This document shows, piece by piece, positions 44,137 to 52,358 of a stretch of 64,000 bases of DNA; positions within the stretch are counted from its first letter, which is position 1; each line of letters opens with the position of its first letter. This stretch comes from Streptomyces sp. NBC_00464. Its GTDB lineage: Bacteria > Actinomycetota > Actinomycetes > Streptomycetales > Streptomycetaceae. Position numbers and translations under genes: made by a program. Where the stretch lies: assembly GCF_036013915.1 (NCBI RefSeq), contig NZ_CP107899.1, positions 7,468,001-7,532,000 on the forward strand, written 5' to 3'. A model generated the notes under the pieces. It was not told the DNA's origin. It did not search any database and was given only the letters and a program-made list of their open reading frames with translations.

Positions 44137-44993
44137 CCTGCTGTCATCCAACGGTCGCGCAGGCCGGCCAGCACCGCGACGGACACGGCGAGCAGGACCA
44201 GGCTGAGGGCGATGGCCGCCTCCGGATCGCTCTGCAGCGCCAGGTACACGGCCAGCGGCATGGTCTGGGTGCGGCCGGGGAAGTTGCCGGCGAACGTGAT
44301 CGTCGCACCGAATTCACCCAGAGCGCGGGCCCAGGCCAGCACGGCGCCCGCGGCGATGCCGGGCGCGATCATCGGCAGTGTGACCCGGCGGAACGCGGTG
44401 AAGCGGGAGGCGCCCAGCGTGGCGGCAGCCTCCTCGAAGCGAGGATCGGCGGCGCGCAGGGTGCCCTCGACGCTGATGACGAGGAACGGCATCGCGACGA
44501 ACGCCTCTGCGATCACGACTCCCGCCGTGGTGAACGGCAGGGTGATCCCGAACCAGTCGTCCAGGGACTTCCCGACGATGCCGTTGCGGCCGAGCGCCAT
44601 CAGCAGTGCCACACCGCCGACCACGGGAGGAAGGACGAGCGGCAGGGTGACGAGCGCCCGTACGAGGCCGCGGCCGGGGAACTCGACGCGGGCCAGCAGC
44701 CAGGCCAGTGGCACACCGATGACCAGACTCACCGCGGTGGCGGCCGTGGCGCAGATCAGCGACAGCTGGAGCGCCTGCCACACCTCGGCGCTGGTCAGCA
44801 GCTCGGGCAGGCTGCGCCAGGGAGCCCGTACGAGCAGGGCGACCAGCGGCACGATCAGGAACGCCAGGCCGAGCAGTGCGGGCACCAGAAGCGGCAGCGG
44901 CACGGCCCGGCTGCCGCCCGTCCGGACGCGCCGACGCTGCGGCTCGCCCGGGACGGGGCTGGTCGCGGCGCCGGACCTGTCGAGCTTCGTCAC
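44133..44993 (-). CDS. modB: Molybdate ABC transporter, permease
   Basis: 286 residues from GTG 44993, which overlaps the modA stop. About six transmembrane helices follow a 30-residue charged N-terminus. The EAA-type loop for the ATPase contact is seen in RFEEAAATLGASRFTAFRRV, and the ModB segment LARALGEFGATITFAGNFPG appears as WARALGEFGATITFAGNFPG. TLPLVLPPVVGGVALLMALG is also typical of ModB. It forms the membrane channel for molybdate; expression should follow modA. Confidence 0.93.
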   Translation of the reverse strand: MTKLDRSGAATSPVPGEPQRRRVRTGGSRAVPLPLLVPALLGLAFLIVPLVALLVRAPWRSLPELLTSAEVWQALQLSLICATAATAVSLVIGVPLAWLLARVEFPGRGLVRALVTLPLVLPPVVGGVALLMALGRNGIVGKSLDDWFGITLPFTTAGVVIAEAFVAMPFLVISVEGTLRAADPRFEEAAATLGASRFTAFRRVTLPMIAPGIAAGAVLAWARALGEFGATITFAGNFPGRTQTMPLAVYLALQSDPEAAIALSLVLLAVSVAVLAGLRDRWMTAG

Positions 44994-45808
44994 GGCTTGA
45001 GGAACCCGGCCCCGGTCAGGATCTCCTGGCCCCCGGAGGACTGCACCAGGGCGATGAACGCCTTGGCGGCCTCGGCGTTCTCCGTGTCCTTGAGCTGGAC
45101 GATCGGGTAGTCATTGATGGCGTCTGCCGACTCGGGGAAGTCCACACCCTCCACCTTGTCACCCGCCGCGTGGACATCCGTCTTGTACACGACGGCCGCG
45201 TCGGCCTCCTTCAGCTCGACCTTGGTCAGGGCGGACTTCACGTCCTGCTCGTAGGAGACGGGGGTGAGCTTGAGCTTGCTGGCGTCGAGGGCCTTCTGGG
45301 CGGCCGCGCCACAGGGCACCTCCTTGTCGCAGAGGACCACCTTGAGGCCGGACTTGGTGAGGTCCTTCAGAGAGGCGATCTTGTCAGGGTTGCCCGGCAG
45401 AGTGGCGATCTCCAGTTGGTTGCGGACGAAGGTGGCGGGTGTGCCGGAGGCGCCCCCCGCGTCGGTGACGATCTTCATCGTCTTGGGACTGGCCGAGGCG
45501 AACACATCGGCGGGGGCGCCGCCGGTGATGCTCGCGGCGAGGGAGTCGCTGCCGCCGAAGCTGAAGGCGACCTTCGTGCCGGGGTGCGCCTTCTCGAACT
45601 GCTTGCCCAGGGCCGTGAAGCTCTCCTTGAGGGAGGCGGCGGCGAACACGGTGACCGTCCCGGACAGCTTGCCGGACGCGGAGGAGTCCGACGTCGCCGA
45701 CGAGGTGTCGTCGGACGACGAACACGCGCTCAGCACCAGCAGGGCGGCGGTTCCTGCACCGGCCATCCGAAGAGTCCGGCGGGTCCGGCGCGCGGTACGG
45801 GTTATCAC
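44990..45808 (-). CDS. modA: Molybdate-binding lipoprotein
   Basis: 272 residues from GTG 45808, seven bases after AGGGAG; GTG 45838 is in frame but poorly placed. The signal peptide ends in a lipobox LSAC (C29). The mature protein has the ModA pattern: VTVFAAASLKESFTALGKQF, FSFGGSDSLAASITGGAPAD, VFASASPKTMKIV and GADAAVVYKTDV-like KEADAAVVYKTDVHAAG. It binds molybdate outside the membrane and passes it to ModB. It is the first gene of modABC; a broken Mop-type gene lies just upstream. Confidence 0.92.
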   Translation of the reverse strand: MITRTARRTRRTLRMAGAGTAALLVLSACSSSDDTSSATSDSSASGKLSGTVTVFAAASLKESFTALGKQFEKAHPGTKVAFSFGGSDSLAASITGGAPADVFASASPKTMKIVTDAGGASGTPATFVRNQLEIATLPGNPDKIASLKDLTKSGLKVVLCDKEVPCGAAAQKALDASKLKLTPVSYEQDVKSALTKVELKEADAAVVYKTDVHAAGDKVEGVDFPESADAINDYPIVQLKDTENAEAAKAFIALVQSSGGQEILTGAGFLKP

Positions 45809-45839
45809 GGGTCTGCTCCCTCTTGTCCTGACGGACACA

Positions 45840-46070
45840 TCACCTGCGGTCCTCGCGGACCGTGCACGGCTTCTCGACGACCACGTTGGCCGACTCGATC
45901 ACGGCAATCACCGGAGCGCCGGGCTCCGGCTTCAGTTCCTCAACCGACTCGCGGTTGCCGGCGCCACCCGCCGGACCGGCCCGGCGGGTGCGCAGGTGCT
46001 GATGATACTTCCGCAGGTGCAAGGAAAAAGTCTCCTGTTGGTTTGCATGAGTCGGAATCATGATTGTCAT
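45840..46070 (-). pseudogene. Remnant of a TOBE/Mop molybdate-binding protein
   Basis: The last ~30 residues of this minus-strand frame, EELKPEPGAPVIAVIESANV and VVVEKP, match the end of Mop/TOBE molybdate-binding domains (pattern ...L.PG....A.VK.T.V.VE). In many Streptomyces an HTH-TOBE protein gene precedes modA. Here the HTH and the first half of the TOBE domain are missing, and the upstream residues (FSLHLRKYHQHLRTRRAGPA) show no family match. It is therefore probably a decayed regulator or molbindin. A short unrelated ORF is the alternative. Confidence 0.45.
46056..46065. promoter_or_regulatory. AATCATGATT palindrome upstream of the mod genes
   Basis: A perfect 10-bp palindrome in an AT-rich patch (46015-46075) of otherwise GC-rich DNA. 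It lies ~250 bp upstream of modA, at the place where a mod promoter or operator is expected. No link to a specific regulator can be shown. Confidence 0.3.
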
Positions 46071-46277
46071 GGCTGGTATGTGCGTTTGTACGGGGAGTGG
46101 GTCCGGGTACGGTCACCCGGGAGGTGGTAGCCCATGGGTCAGTCCCTCTCGGTAGCCGGTACGACCGCCGGCAGGGTGCCGGAGCTCGCCCTCGGCGGCG
46201 ACCTGGCCCGGCGATCCGGCACCGTCCGGCCTGGGTCGACGCAGCCCTGTCATCCTTGACCTGACCGAGGAGGGCGT

Positions 46278-46865
46278 ATGGCATTCGCGGAACACTTGGA
46301 ACGGGCTGTCGGTGAGGTGGTCGGAGAGTTCCCGGCCGATGCCGGAATCTACGCCGTGACGTTCCGGATCGACAGTACCGATCAGGATCCGCGGTATCCG
46401 TACGTATCGGTCGGCTACGCGACCGAGGCCGATGCCGCGAAGTCGGCGCGGACGGCGTCGGACGCCTGGGAAGCGCGCTGGAGTCATGCGTACTTCCCCG
46501 AGACGGGGCTCGAAGGCGTGCGGGTCGTCGGGTGTGATCCGGAAGGTGCGGAGGCGCACCGGCGGGAGGCGGAGCGCCGGGGGCTCTGGTACGAAGGCGA
46601 CGAAGAGCCGTACGGACGAGACGAGTTGCTGGTCGAATGGTTCTACGAGGTGTGCGTCGGAGTGGCTCGGCGCCTCCACGGGAGTGGTCGGATCGTGGAG
46701 GCGCTGGGGCGGCCGGTTCCGGTGATCCTCTACGACATGTTCGACCTGGACGCGATGTTCCGGCTGACCGCGGATGCCAATCCGGCCGAGCTCGTGTTGG
46801 AGTTCATGGCCGAGGACGCGGGTGCGGACCTGACCGTCGGATCCGGTGAATCGCCAGGGGCCTGA
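46278..46865 (+). CDS. DUF4303-like hypothetical protein
   Basis: 195 residues from ATG 46278, with GAGGAGG eight bases upstream. The arrangement (EFPADAGIYAVTFRIDSTDQ, a YATEADA helix, PYGRDELLVEWFYEVCVGVA, VILYDMFDLDAMFRLTADAN) resembles the acidic alpha/beta proteins of the DUF4303 type found near polymorphic toxin and immunity loci, but I am not certain. It has no signal peptide or membrane helix. Nothing nearby suggests a toxin partner; it is divergent from the mod region and convergent with the S74-like gene. Confidence 0.6.
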   Translation: MAFAEHLERAVGEVVGEFPADAGIYAVTFRIDSTDQDPRYPYVSVGYATEADAAKSARTASDAWEARWSHAYFPETGLEGVRVVGCDPEGAEAHRREAERRGLWYEGDEEPYGRDELLVEWFYEVCVGVARRLHGSGRIVEALGRPVPVILYDMFDLDAMFRLTADANPAELVLEFMAEDAGADLTVGSGESPGA

Positions 46866-46919
46866 TCGGGGGCGGATGTCCCGTGATACGTAGGTCGGTT
46901 CATGTTCTGGGCCGGCCAT

Positions 46920-47357
46920 TCATTCCGGGTCGGTGGCTCCAGGACCGCCGGGGAGGTGTGCCGGGGAACTGCGGGCCTTCAGGGCCGCGACTTCGCTTCG
47001 TAGTTCGGCCAGCTCCCGGTGCAGTGCCTGGATGGCGACGATGGCCACCCCGTTGGCATCGGTGCAACAGATTGTCCGGTCGTTCTCACCGACCCCGAAT
47101 GCCCGCCACCAGTCCTGTGCCATGGGGCCCAGATGGCGTACGTGCGGCGGGTCCCAGTGGTACCGCCATGTGCTGACCGGAAGCTGCACCACCTGCTCCA
47201 GCACCTGGTAACCATTGACCGGATCGCCGCCGCGCACCGCACCCGACACGGCATCGGACGCCAGACCGGCCGCGGAAGCACCCTGCCGCAGGCGCGTCCT
47301 GACCGGCGTGGACGTCCGGATCCTGGCCAGGGCCCCTCTCAACCGCCGGTAGCTCAT
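46920..47357 (-). CDS. Tail-fibre chaperone (peptidase S74)-like protein, C-terminal part
   Basis: 145 residues from ATG 47357, overlapping the stop of the preceding secreted protein gene by ATGA. The core VQLPVSTWRYHWDPPHVRHL, GPMAQDWWRAFGVGENDRTI and DANGVAIVAIQALHRELAEL is the typical later part of intramolecular chaperone (S74) domains: the W.Y, HIGPMAQDF and D..G.A..AIQAL motifs. A coiled-coil-prone helix (ALHRELAELRSEVAALKARS) ends it. The SDRxxK motif that normally opens this domain lies at the end of the previous protein, so the domain appears divided between two genes. No phage genes are near. Confidence 0.75.
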   Translation of the reverse strand: MSYRRLRGALARIRTSTPVRTRLRQGASAAGLASDAVSGAVRGGDPVNGYQVLEQVVQLPVSTWRYHWDPPHVRHLGPMAQDWWRAFGVGENDRTICCTDANGVAIVAIQALHRELAELRSEVAALKARSSPAHLPGGPGATDPE

Positions 47358-47668
47358 CGCTCCCAGACCACCGCGGTAACCTCGGTCTTCAGTTCGCGAT
47401 CCGAGAAGAGCAGGCTGCCCCCACCACCGCGGTTCTCGGGGCTGCTCACGGGCAGCTGGACCAGACCGCTGCCCACCCCGCTGCTGTAGGCCGTCACGCC
47501 AACTGCCGTGACCTCACGTTCCTTGTTGACCATCGTGGTGTCGTGAGCGGAGTTGCCGGCCGCCAGGATGTTCGTGCTCGCCATGGCCGGAACGCTCAAT
47601 GCACCTACACCGGTGGCCGCCGTGGCTGTCAGCACCAGCAGGCGGCGGGTAACGCGTTTCGTGGGCAT
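47354..47668 (-). CDS. Small secreted protein ending in the S74 SDRxLK motif
   Basis: 104 residues from ATG 47668, with GGAAGGA upstream. A signal peptide (KRVTRRLLVLTATAATGVGA...PAMA) is followed by a short, Gly/Ser/Thr-rich mature part. Its last residues, LLFSDRELKTEVTAVVWER, contain SDRELK. SDRRLK is the hallmark at the start of S74 chaperone domains, where Ser and Lys act in self-cleavage. The rest of that domain is in the next gene, coupled by ATGA overlap. Together they look like one exported fibre-like protein encoded as two pieces. Confidence 0.65.
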   Translation of the reverse strand: MPTKRVTRRLLVLTATAATGVGALSVPAMASTNILAAGNSAHDTTMVNKEREVTAVGVTAYSSGVGSGLVQLPVSSPENRGGGGSLLFSDRELKTEVTAVVWER

Positions 47669-47776
47669 CAGGCATCCTTCCGGCCGGAACGCCGAGTGCG
47701 TCCGCGACACCCCTAACGGCGTAGTGATCGAAAGGACACGTAGCACGGTCTGCCCCGAGGAACCGGTCCTGACGGC

Positions 47777-49675
47777 TCAGTTACGGGTCGCCCAGAGGCG
47801 GATGCTCCCGTCGAAGCAGCCCACGGCGAGTGTCCGGCCGTCCGGGCTGAAAGCGAGCGCACGGACCCTCTCGGACCGCTCGGGCAGGATCAGGAGCTGC
47901 GCGCCGGAGCGGGCGTCCCGGACGATGACCGTGCCCCCGTGATCGCCGGACACGAGCAGCCTGCCGTCCGGGCTGTAAGCCAGCGCGGCCACATCGTCCG
48001 TGTGCCCGGTGAGGCGGCGGTGCCCCCGCCCGGTGCGCGCGTCCAGTACGTTGACCAGCCCCTTGTCCTCGGAGGCGAGCGGTGAGCAGACGGCGGCGAT
48101 GCTGTGGCCGTCCGGGCTGAACGCGAGGAGACGGACCTGACCGTTCGGCTTGAGGGACCTGGGCCTGTGCGACTTGCCGGAACGCGAGTTCCAGCGGCGC
48201 ACGTAGCCTTCGGTGCCGCCCGACACGAGGAGGCGGCCGTCGGTGCTGAACGCTGCCGGGCCCGTGGCCCCGGGCAGGTCGGTGATGTGCTTCGCGGTGT
48301 CCGCGTTCCAGAGGCGCAGCGCCGCGTAGCTGCCGACGGCGAGGGTGTGACCGTCCGGAGCGAACACCACGTCCGTGACGGTTCCCGTGTGCCCGGTGAG
48401 CTGGGCCCTGAGCGCGTCTGTGCGGCCGTCCCACAGACGTACCACCGGGCCTTCGCCCCCCGTGGCAAGCGTGCGGCCGTCGGGTGTGAACGCCAGGGAG
48501 TGGACGCGGTCTTCGGTGCCGGCAAGGCGACGGAGCACCTTGCCCGTGTTCGGGTCCACCAGACGGACGCCCGAGTGGCTGTGGCTGGTGGCGAGGGCCC
48601 GCCCGTCGGGGCTGAATGCCAATGCGTCGACACAACCGCCGGATGCGCTCTTCAGGGTGCGAAGCAGCCCGAACACCGGGCTCGCGGCGTCGTCCCGTGC
48701 CGGGTTCGCCGCGAGTGTGGGTGTCCGAGGTGTCCGGGGCCGCCGGCCGCGGTCGTGCCGGGAACCCCGCACGGATCCGGCCTCCGCGGTCGGCAGGGAG
48801 TCCCGGGTGGCCAACTCCGCCAGTTCCTCGGCCACTTCCCGGGTGTCCGGCCGGCGTACGGGATCCTTGGCCAGCAGCCCCATGACCAGCTTCTCCAACT
48901 CGCGCGGGATACCGGGGCGCAAGGCGCTGGGGCGTGGCGGGGCGACCTCCACGTGCTGGCGCATCAGCGCGTAGAGGGGCTGGTCGACGGGGAACGGGAG
49001 GACGCCCGTGAGCATCTCGAACATCACGACGCCCAGGGAGTAGAGATCGGTGCGCGCGTCCGCCGTCCGCCCCTGGTGCTGCTCGGGCGACATGTACGCA
49101 GGCGTACCGAGTACCGGACCCGTCGAGGTCAGTGTCTCGGACGTGTCGGCGACGCGGGCGATGCCGAAGTCGCAGACCTTCACGCGGTCGCCCGCCTGCA
49201 CGAACAGGTTGGCCGGCTTCAGGTCGCGGTGGACCACCCCGTGCCGGTGGGCCGCCGCCATGGCATCGACCGTCTGGCTCGTCAGGTCCACCACACGGCT
49301 GAACGACAGGTGCCCCGGGTGCTCGCAAAGCAGCTGGGCCAGGTCGTGGCCGATCAGCAGTTCCATGACGATGAAGCGGTACGTGTCATGGCGGCCCGCG
49401 TCGTGCACCACCGTGATCCCCGGGTGGTGCAGCCCGGCAAGGATTTCGGCCTCCCGCTGGAAGCGCCGTTCCGACACGGTGTCCCGCGCGACGGGCATCA
49501 CCTTGACCGCGACCTCGCGTCCCAGCACCGAGTCCCGGCCCAGCCACACCTCGCCCATGCCACCGCGGCCCAGCAGCCGGCGCAGCGTGTACCGGTCGGC
49601 AAGGGTCACCCCGGCCGTCGCCATCCCAGACTCCACCATCGGCTCCGTTTCGCAGGCTCCGTGCACCTCGGACAT
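47777..49675 (-). CDS. Ser/Thr protein kinase with C-terminal WD40 repeats
   Basis: 632 residues from ATG 49675 (TTG 49711 would add 12). The N-terminal Hanks-type kinase has LGRGGMGEVWLG (ATP loop), VAVKV, HRDLKPANLF (catalytic), DFGIAR and GTPAYMSPEQ. After a basic linker (HDRGRRPRTPRTPTL) there are about seven WD40-like repeats, each with 'LAFSPDGR.LA.G...G.VRLWD' character, which would form a beta-propeller for protein binding. No transmembrane helix is seen, so this is a cytoplasmic kinase. Its partner is unknown; the neighbour is the sigma-lyase fusion gene, 172 bp away on the same strand. Confidence 0.92.
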   Translation of the reverse strand: MSEVHGACETEPMVESGMATAGVTLADRYTLRRLLGRGGMGEVWLGRDSVLGREVAVKVMPVARDTVSERRFQREAEILAGLHHPGITVVHDAGRHDTYRFIVMELLIGHDLAQLLCEHPGHLSFSRVVDLTSQTVDAMAAAHRHGVVHRDLKPANLFVQAGDRVKVCDFGIARVADTSETLTSTGPVLGTPAYMSPEQHQGRTADARTDLYSLGVVMFEMLTGVLPFPVDQPLYALMRQHVEVAPPRPSALRPGIPRELEKLVMGLLAKDPVRRPDTREVAEELAELATRDSLPTAEAGSVRGSRHDRGRRPRTPRTPTLAANPARDDAASPVFGLLRTLKSASGGCVDALAFSPDGRALATSHSHSGVRLVDPNTGKVLRRLAGTEDRVHSLAFTPDGRTLATGGEGPVVRLWDGRTDALRAQLTGHTGTVTDVVFAPDGHTLAVGSYAALRLWNADTAKHITDLPGATGPAAFSTDGRLLVSGGTEGYVRRWNSRSGKSHRPRSLKPNGQVRLLAFSPDGHSIAAVCSPLASEDKGLVNVLDARTGRGHRRLTGHTDDVAALAYSPDGRLLVSGDHGGTVIVRDARSGAQLLILPERSERVRALAFSPDGRTLAVGCFDGSIRLWATRN

Positions 49676-49847
49676 CGTGCGGCACCGGCCTTTCGACCGG
49701 TGACCATCCAAGCGTGTGACATCCGGCAGGTCGAGAGGATCGGATGACGCCGAGCGTGCGGGCGGGGCGGCGAAGGGGGAAGCGGATCGGTCAGGAAACG
49801 ATGGAGTGCCGGTCCGATGCCGCGTGCTGCTCTCGCGCCCGGTGCGG

Positions 49848-51998
49848 TCAGGAGACGGTCATCGTTGCCCCGCGCGCCGTGTCGCCCGGAGTGCGCGGGC
49901 GGAGGAAGGACGTCGGTGGCAGACCGCCACCCGCCGGCCGGGCAGACCTGACGGTGGCCGGGTCGGTTGAGAGGAACAGCCCGGTGCCCCCGACGCCACC
50001 GTCCCAGGTGTTCCCCGTTGAACGGATGCCGTCGCCGAGCGCCGCGTCGCGCCCGTTGGCCACCGCCGCGTTGGCGTGTGCGAGCGCGGCGGCCGTGGGG
50101 AGGTGGAAGCCGTCGACCCCATTGCGGTAGGCCGTGTTACGGGTCAGCGCGATCCGGCCCGGATTCCCCTCGTCGTTGAAGCCGAGGCCGGTGTTGTCCC
50201 AGGCGGCGTTGTTCCGTACGACGTGGGCGACGGCGGCCCGGGTGCCGCCGCCGCCGAGGGTGAACCCGTTGCCGTTGCCCTGCCAGTCCGCGTCCTGCCA
50301 CCGGTTCACGCCGTTGCCGAAGGACCAGTTGCTCTCCACCGTCACCGCACTGGTGAAGCCACCGAGGTCCAGGCCGTCGTTGGCGTTGTCGTACGTACGG
50401 CAGCCCCGCACCACGTTGCCCCCGCCCGAGCCGAACTTGATCGCCAGTCCGACCCCGCTGCGGCCGTGGTCCTCGGTGCCCCGGTTGGCGTAGAAGTCGC
50501 TGTCGAGAACGGAGTTGGCCACCGTCCCGCTGCCTCGAAGCGTGAGGCCGGATTCGGCGTTGTCGTGCAGGGACAGGCGCTCGAACACCGTGTGGGCGCA
50601 GCTGGTGCAGACGTACGCGTGGCTGGCGGAGCCGCGGATCTCCAGCCCCCGCACGGTCCACCAGCTCGCGGTCTGGGTGATCGTCCAGGACGGGGCGGGC
50701 AGAGCGGAGGCATCCAGTACCGGGCGTTCGCCCGGGTAGTTGGTGAGGGTGATCCGCTGCCGCGCGGTGCCCGGCGTGGAGATCTTCACCGGCGTGGTGG
50801 GCCGGTAGGTACCGCCGCGCAGATAGATGGTTCGGCCCGGCCGTACCCGGGACACCGCTTCACCGAGGGTGGCGAACGGGTGGTCGAGGCTGCCGTCGCC
50901 CGCGTCCGAACCGCCGGGAGCCACATAGAGGTCCTGGGCGACGACGTCGTTGCCGGCCGACGGCGTCCCCGCGCCGGGCTGTGCGGGCGTCGTGGCCGGG
51001 GGCGCCGGAGCGGCGTCGGGCGGAGAGGTCGGTGACTGCCACAGCAGGATGCCGACCGTCCCGGCCGCCAGGGCCGCCGCGGCTGCCGCAGCCGCCTTCG
51101 CGGCGACGGGGTGCAGAGCCTCGCGGACTCGGTCGAGGAGGGTGGGGGCGAGGGATCCGGCGGCTCCGGCGGACGCCGTCGTGTGCCGGAGCGCCGCGAG
51201 GAGCACAGCAGGCACGGCGACCAGCCCGATGCCGGGCAGCAGATTCTCCGGCGCGACGAGGCCGCGTGCGTGGGTGCCGCACTCCTCGCAGGTCCGCACA
51301 TGGCGGGTGAGCCGCTTGCGCCACAGCGGGCTGCTCGTGCCGTCCCACTCCCGCGCCTCGGACCTGAGCCGGGGGCAGCGAGGCGCGGCCGCGAGCGCGT
51401 GGACCAGGGTGCGCGCGGCGTCGAGCCGCTCCTTCATCCGCTGGAGCCGCACGGCCGTGTGGTTGCGGTCGAGGCCGAGAGCCCCGGCGACCTCGGACCG
51501 TGTGAGGCGCCCCGCGGCCTCCTCCCAGTACAGGGCGAGAAGGCGGCGGTCGTCGGGTTCCAGCCAGCGGGTGGCATGGGACAGGTGCCGTCGCTGGCCG
51601 GTCAGTGCCAGCTCGGCGACCGTGCGCTCGGCGAAGTCGGGAAGCGGATCGGCCACGCTCTCGACATCCCGGCGGGACGGTGCCGCACTCGCTCCGCGCC
51701 GCTGGTGCTGCTGGATCTCGCGGTACGCGATGGTCACGGCCCAGGAGCGGAACCGTTCCGGCTCGCGGAGCTTCGGCAGACCCCGGACGATCCGCAGCAT
51801 CGTCTCCTGGACGAGATCGTCGACGTCGGCATGCCCGTCGAGCGCCCGGCCGATGATGCCGTAGAGCAGGTCCAGGTGCAGGGCGACGAGTCGTTCCACT
51901 GCCTCCGGATCACCGCTCCGCGCGGCGTTCGCCAGGGAGGTGACGTCCTCCGCGGCATCGGAACGGCGCTCTGCCATGGTTTCCGCCCTACCGGTCAT
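49848..51998 (-). CDS. ECF sigma factor fused to zinc finger, membrane helix and PL9-like pectate lyase domain
   Basis: 716 residues from ATG 51998 (ATG 51977 is possible). Region 2 of an ECF sigma factor is at ~35-102 (HADVDDLVQETMLRIVRGLP, ERFRSWAVTIAYREIQ) and region 4 at ~145-205 (RLTRSEVAGALGLDRNHTAV). Next come an HxxxCxxC motif (H233, C237, C240) as in zinc-finger anti-sigma factors, a transmembrane helix at ~299-320 and a Pro/Ala linker. From residue ~357 a secreted right-handed beta-helix runs to the end: DLYVAPGGSDAGDGSLDHPF, GLAIKFGSGGGNVVRGC and TYDNANDGLDLGG, resembling PL9 lyases with a lysine and calcium-type aspartates. The sigma part would be cytoplasmic and the lyase part outside. 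It is divergent from pectinase genes. Confidence 0.9.
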   Translation of the reverse strand: MTGRAETMAERRSDAAEDVTSLANAARSGDPEAVERLVALHLDLLYGIIGRALDGHADVDDLVQETMLRIVRGLPKLREPERFRSWAVTIAYREIQQHQRRGASAAPSRRDVESVADPLPDFAERTVAELALTGQRRHLSHATRWLEPDDRRLLALYWEEAAGRLTRSEVAGALGLDRNHTAVRLQRMKERLDAARTLVHALAAAPRCPRLRSEAREWDGTSSPLWRKRLTRHVRTCEECGTHARGLVAPENLLPGIGLVAVPAVLLAALRHTTASAGAAGSLAPTLLDRVREALHPVAAKAAAAAAAALAAGTVGILLWQSPTSPPDAAPAPPATTPAQPGAGTPSAGNDVVAQDLYVAPGGSDAGDGSLDHPFATLGEAVSRVRPGRTIYLRGGTYRPTTPVKISTPGTARQRITLTNYPGERPVLDASALPAPSWTITQTASWWTVRGLEIRGSASHAYVCTSCAHTVFERLSLHDNAESGLTLRGSGTVANSVLDSDFYANRGTEDHGRSGVGLAIKFGSGGGNVVRGCRTYDNANDGLDLGGFTSAVTVESNWSFGNGVNRWQDADWQGNGNGFTLGGGGTRAAVAHVVRNNAAWDNTGLGFNDEGNPGRIALTRNTAYRNGVDGFHLPTAAALAHANAAVANGRDAALGDGIRSTGNTWDGGVGGTGLFLSTDPATVRSARPAGGGLPPTSFLRPRTPGDTARGATMTVS

Positions 51999-52358
51999 TC
52001 ATCCGATCGATCATGCCGAGCGCCCGCATCGTGGCACAGCGTCGGGGGACTGTAAAGATCCGGTTGCGTGGTGCCGGCACCGTTCACCGGAGGCATGAAC
52101 TTCCCCTCGTCAGCGCCCGGTCGGCCCGATGTGGAGCGAGGCTGCGGCGACCCGGGTGGCAGCCGGGTCGCTGGACCGCCGGAGGTGTCCCGGCCGCCCT
52201 GTCTCCCAATCGGTCCGCTCTTTCCAGAAGATTTCTCGGAGATTTCTGTTATCCCCTTCCGGCCCACGCATCTACCAGGACACCGCGGCCCTTCCCGCCG
52301 CGGCCGGCGCCGGGCGAAGCCGCCCGCGTGCCGCACCCGCTGTCCGAAGGAGCATCAG
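51999..52358. promoter_or_regulatory. 360-bp divergent control region between sigma-lyase fusion and pectinesterase
   Basis: No gene is seen. Two direct copies of AGATTTCT (52229-52236 and 52240-52247), 11 bp apart (one helical turn), lie ~110 bp before the pectinesterase start in an AT-rich patch. They are the best candidates for a promoter or regulator site. I could not find a clear ECF -35 GGAAC with a matching -10. Confidence 0.4.

Noticed and set aside
47777..48700. Regular periodicity in the 3' part of the kinase gene
   Set aside because: It is explained by the WD40 repeats of the protein.
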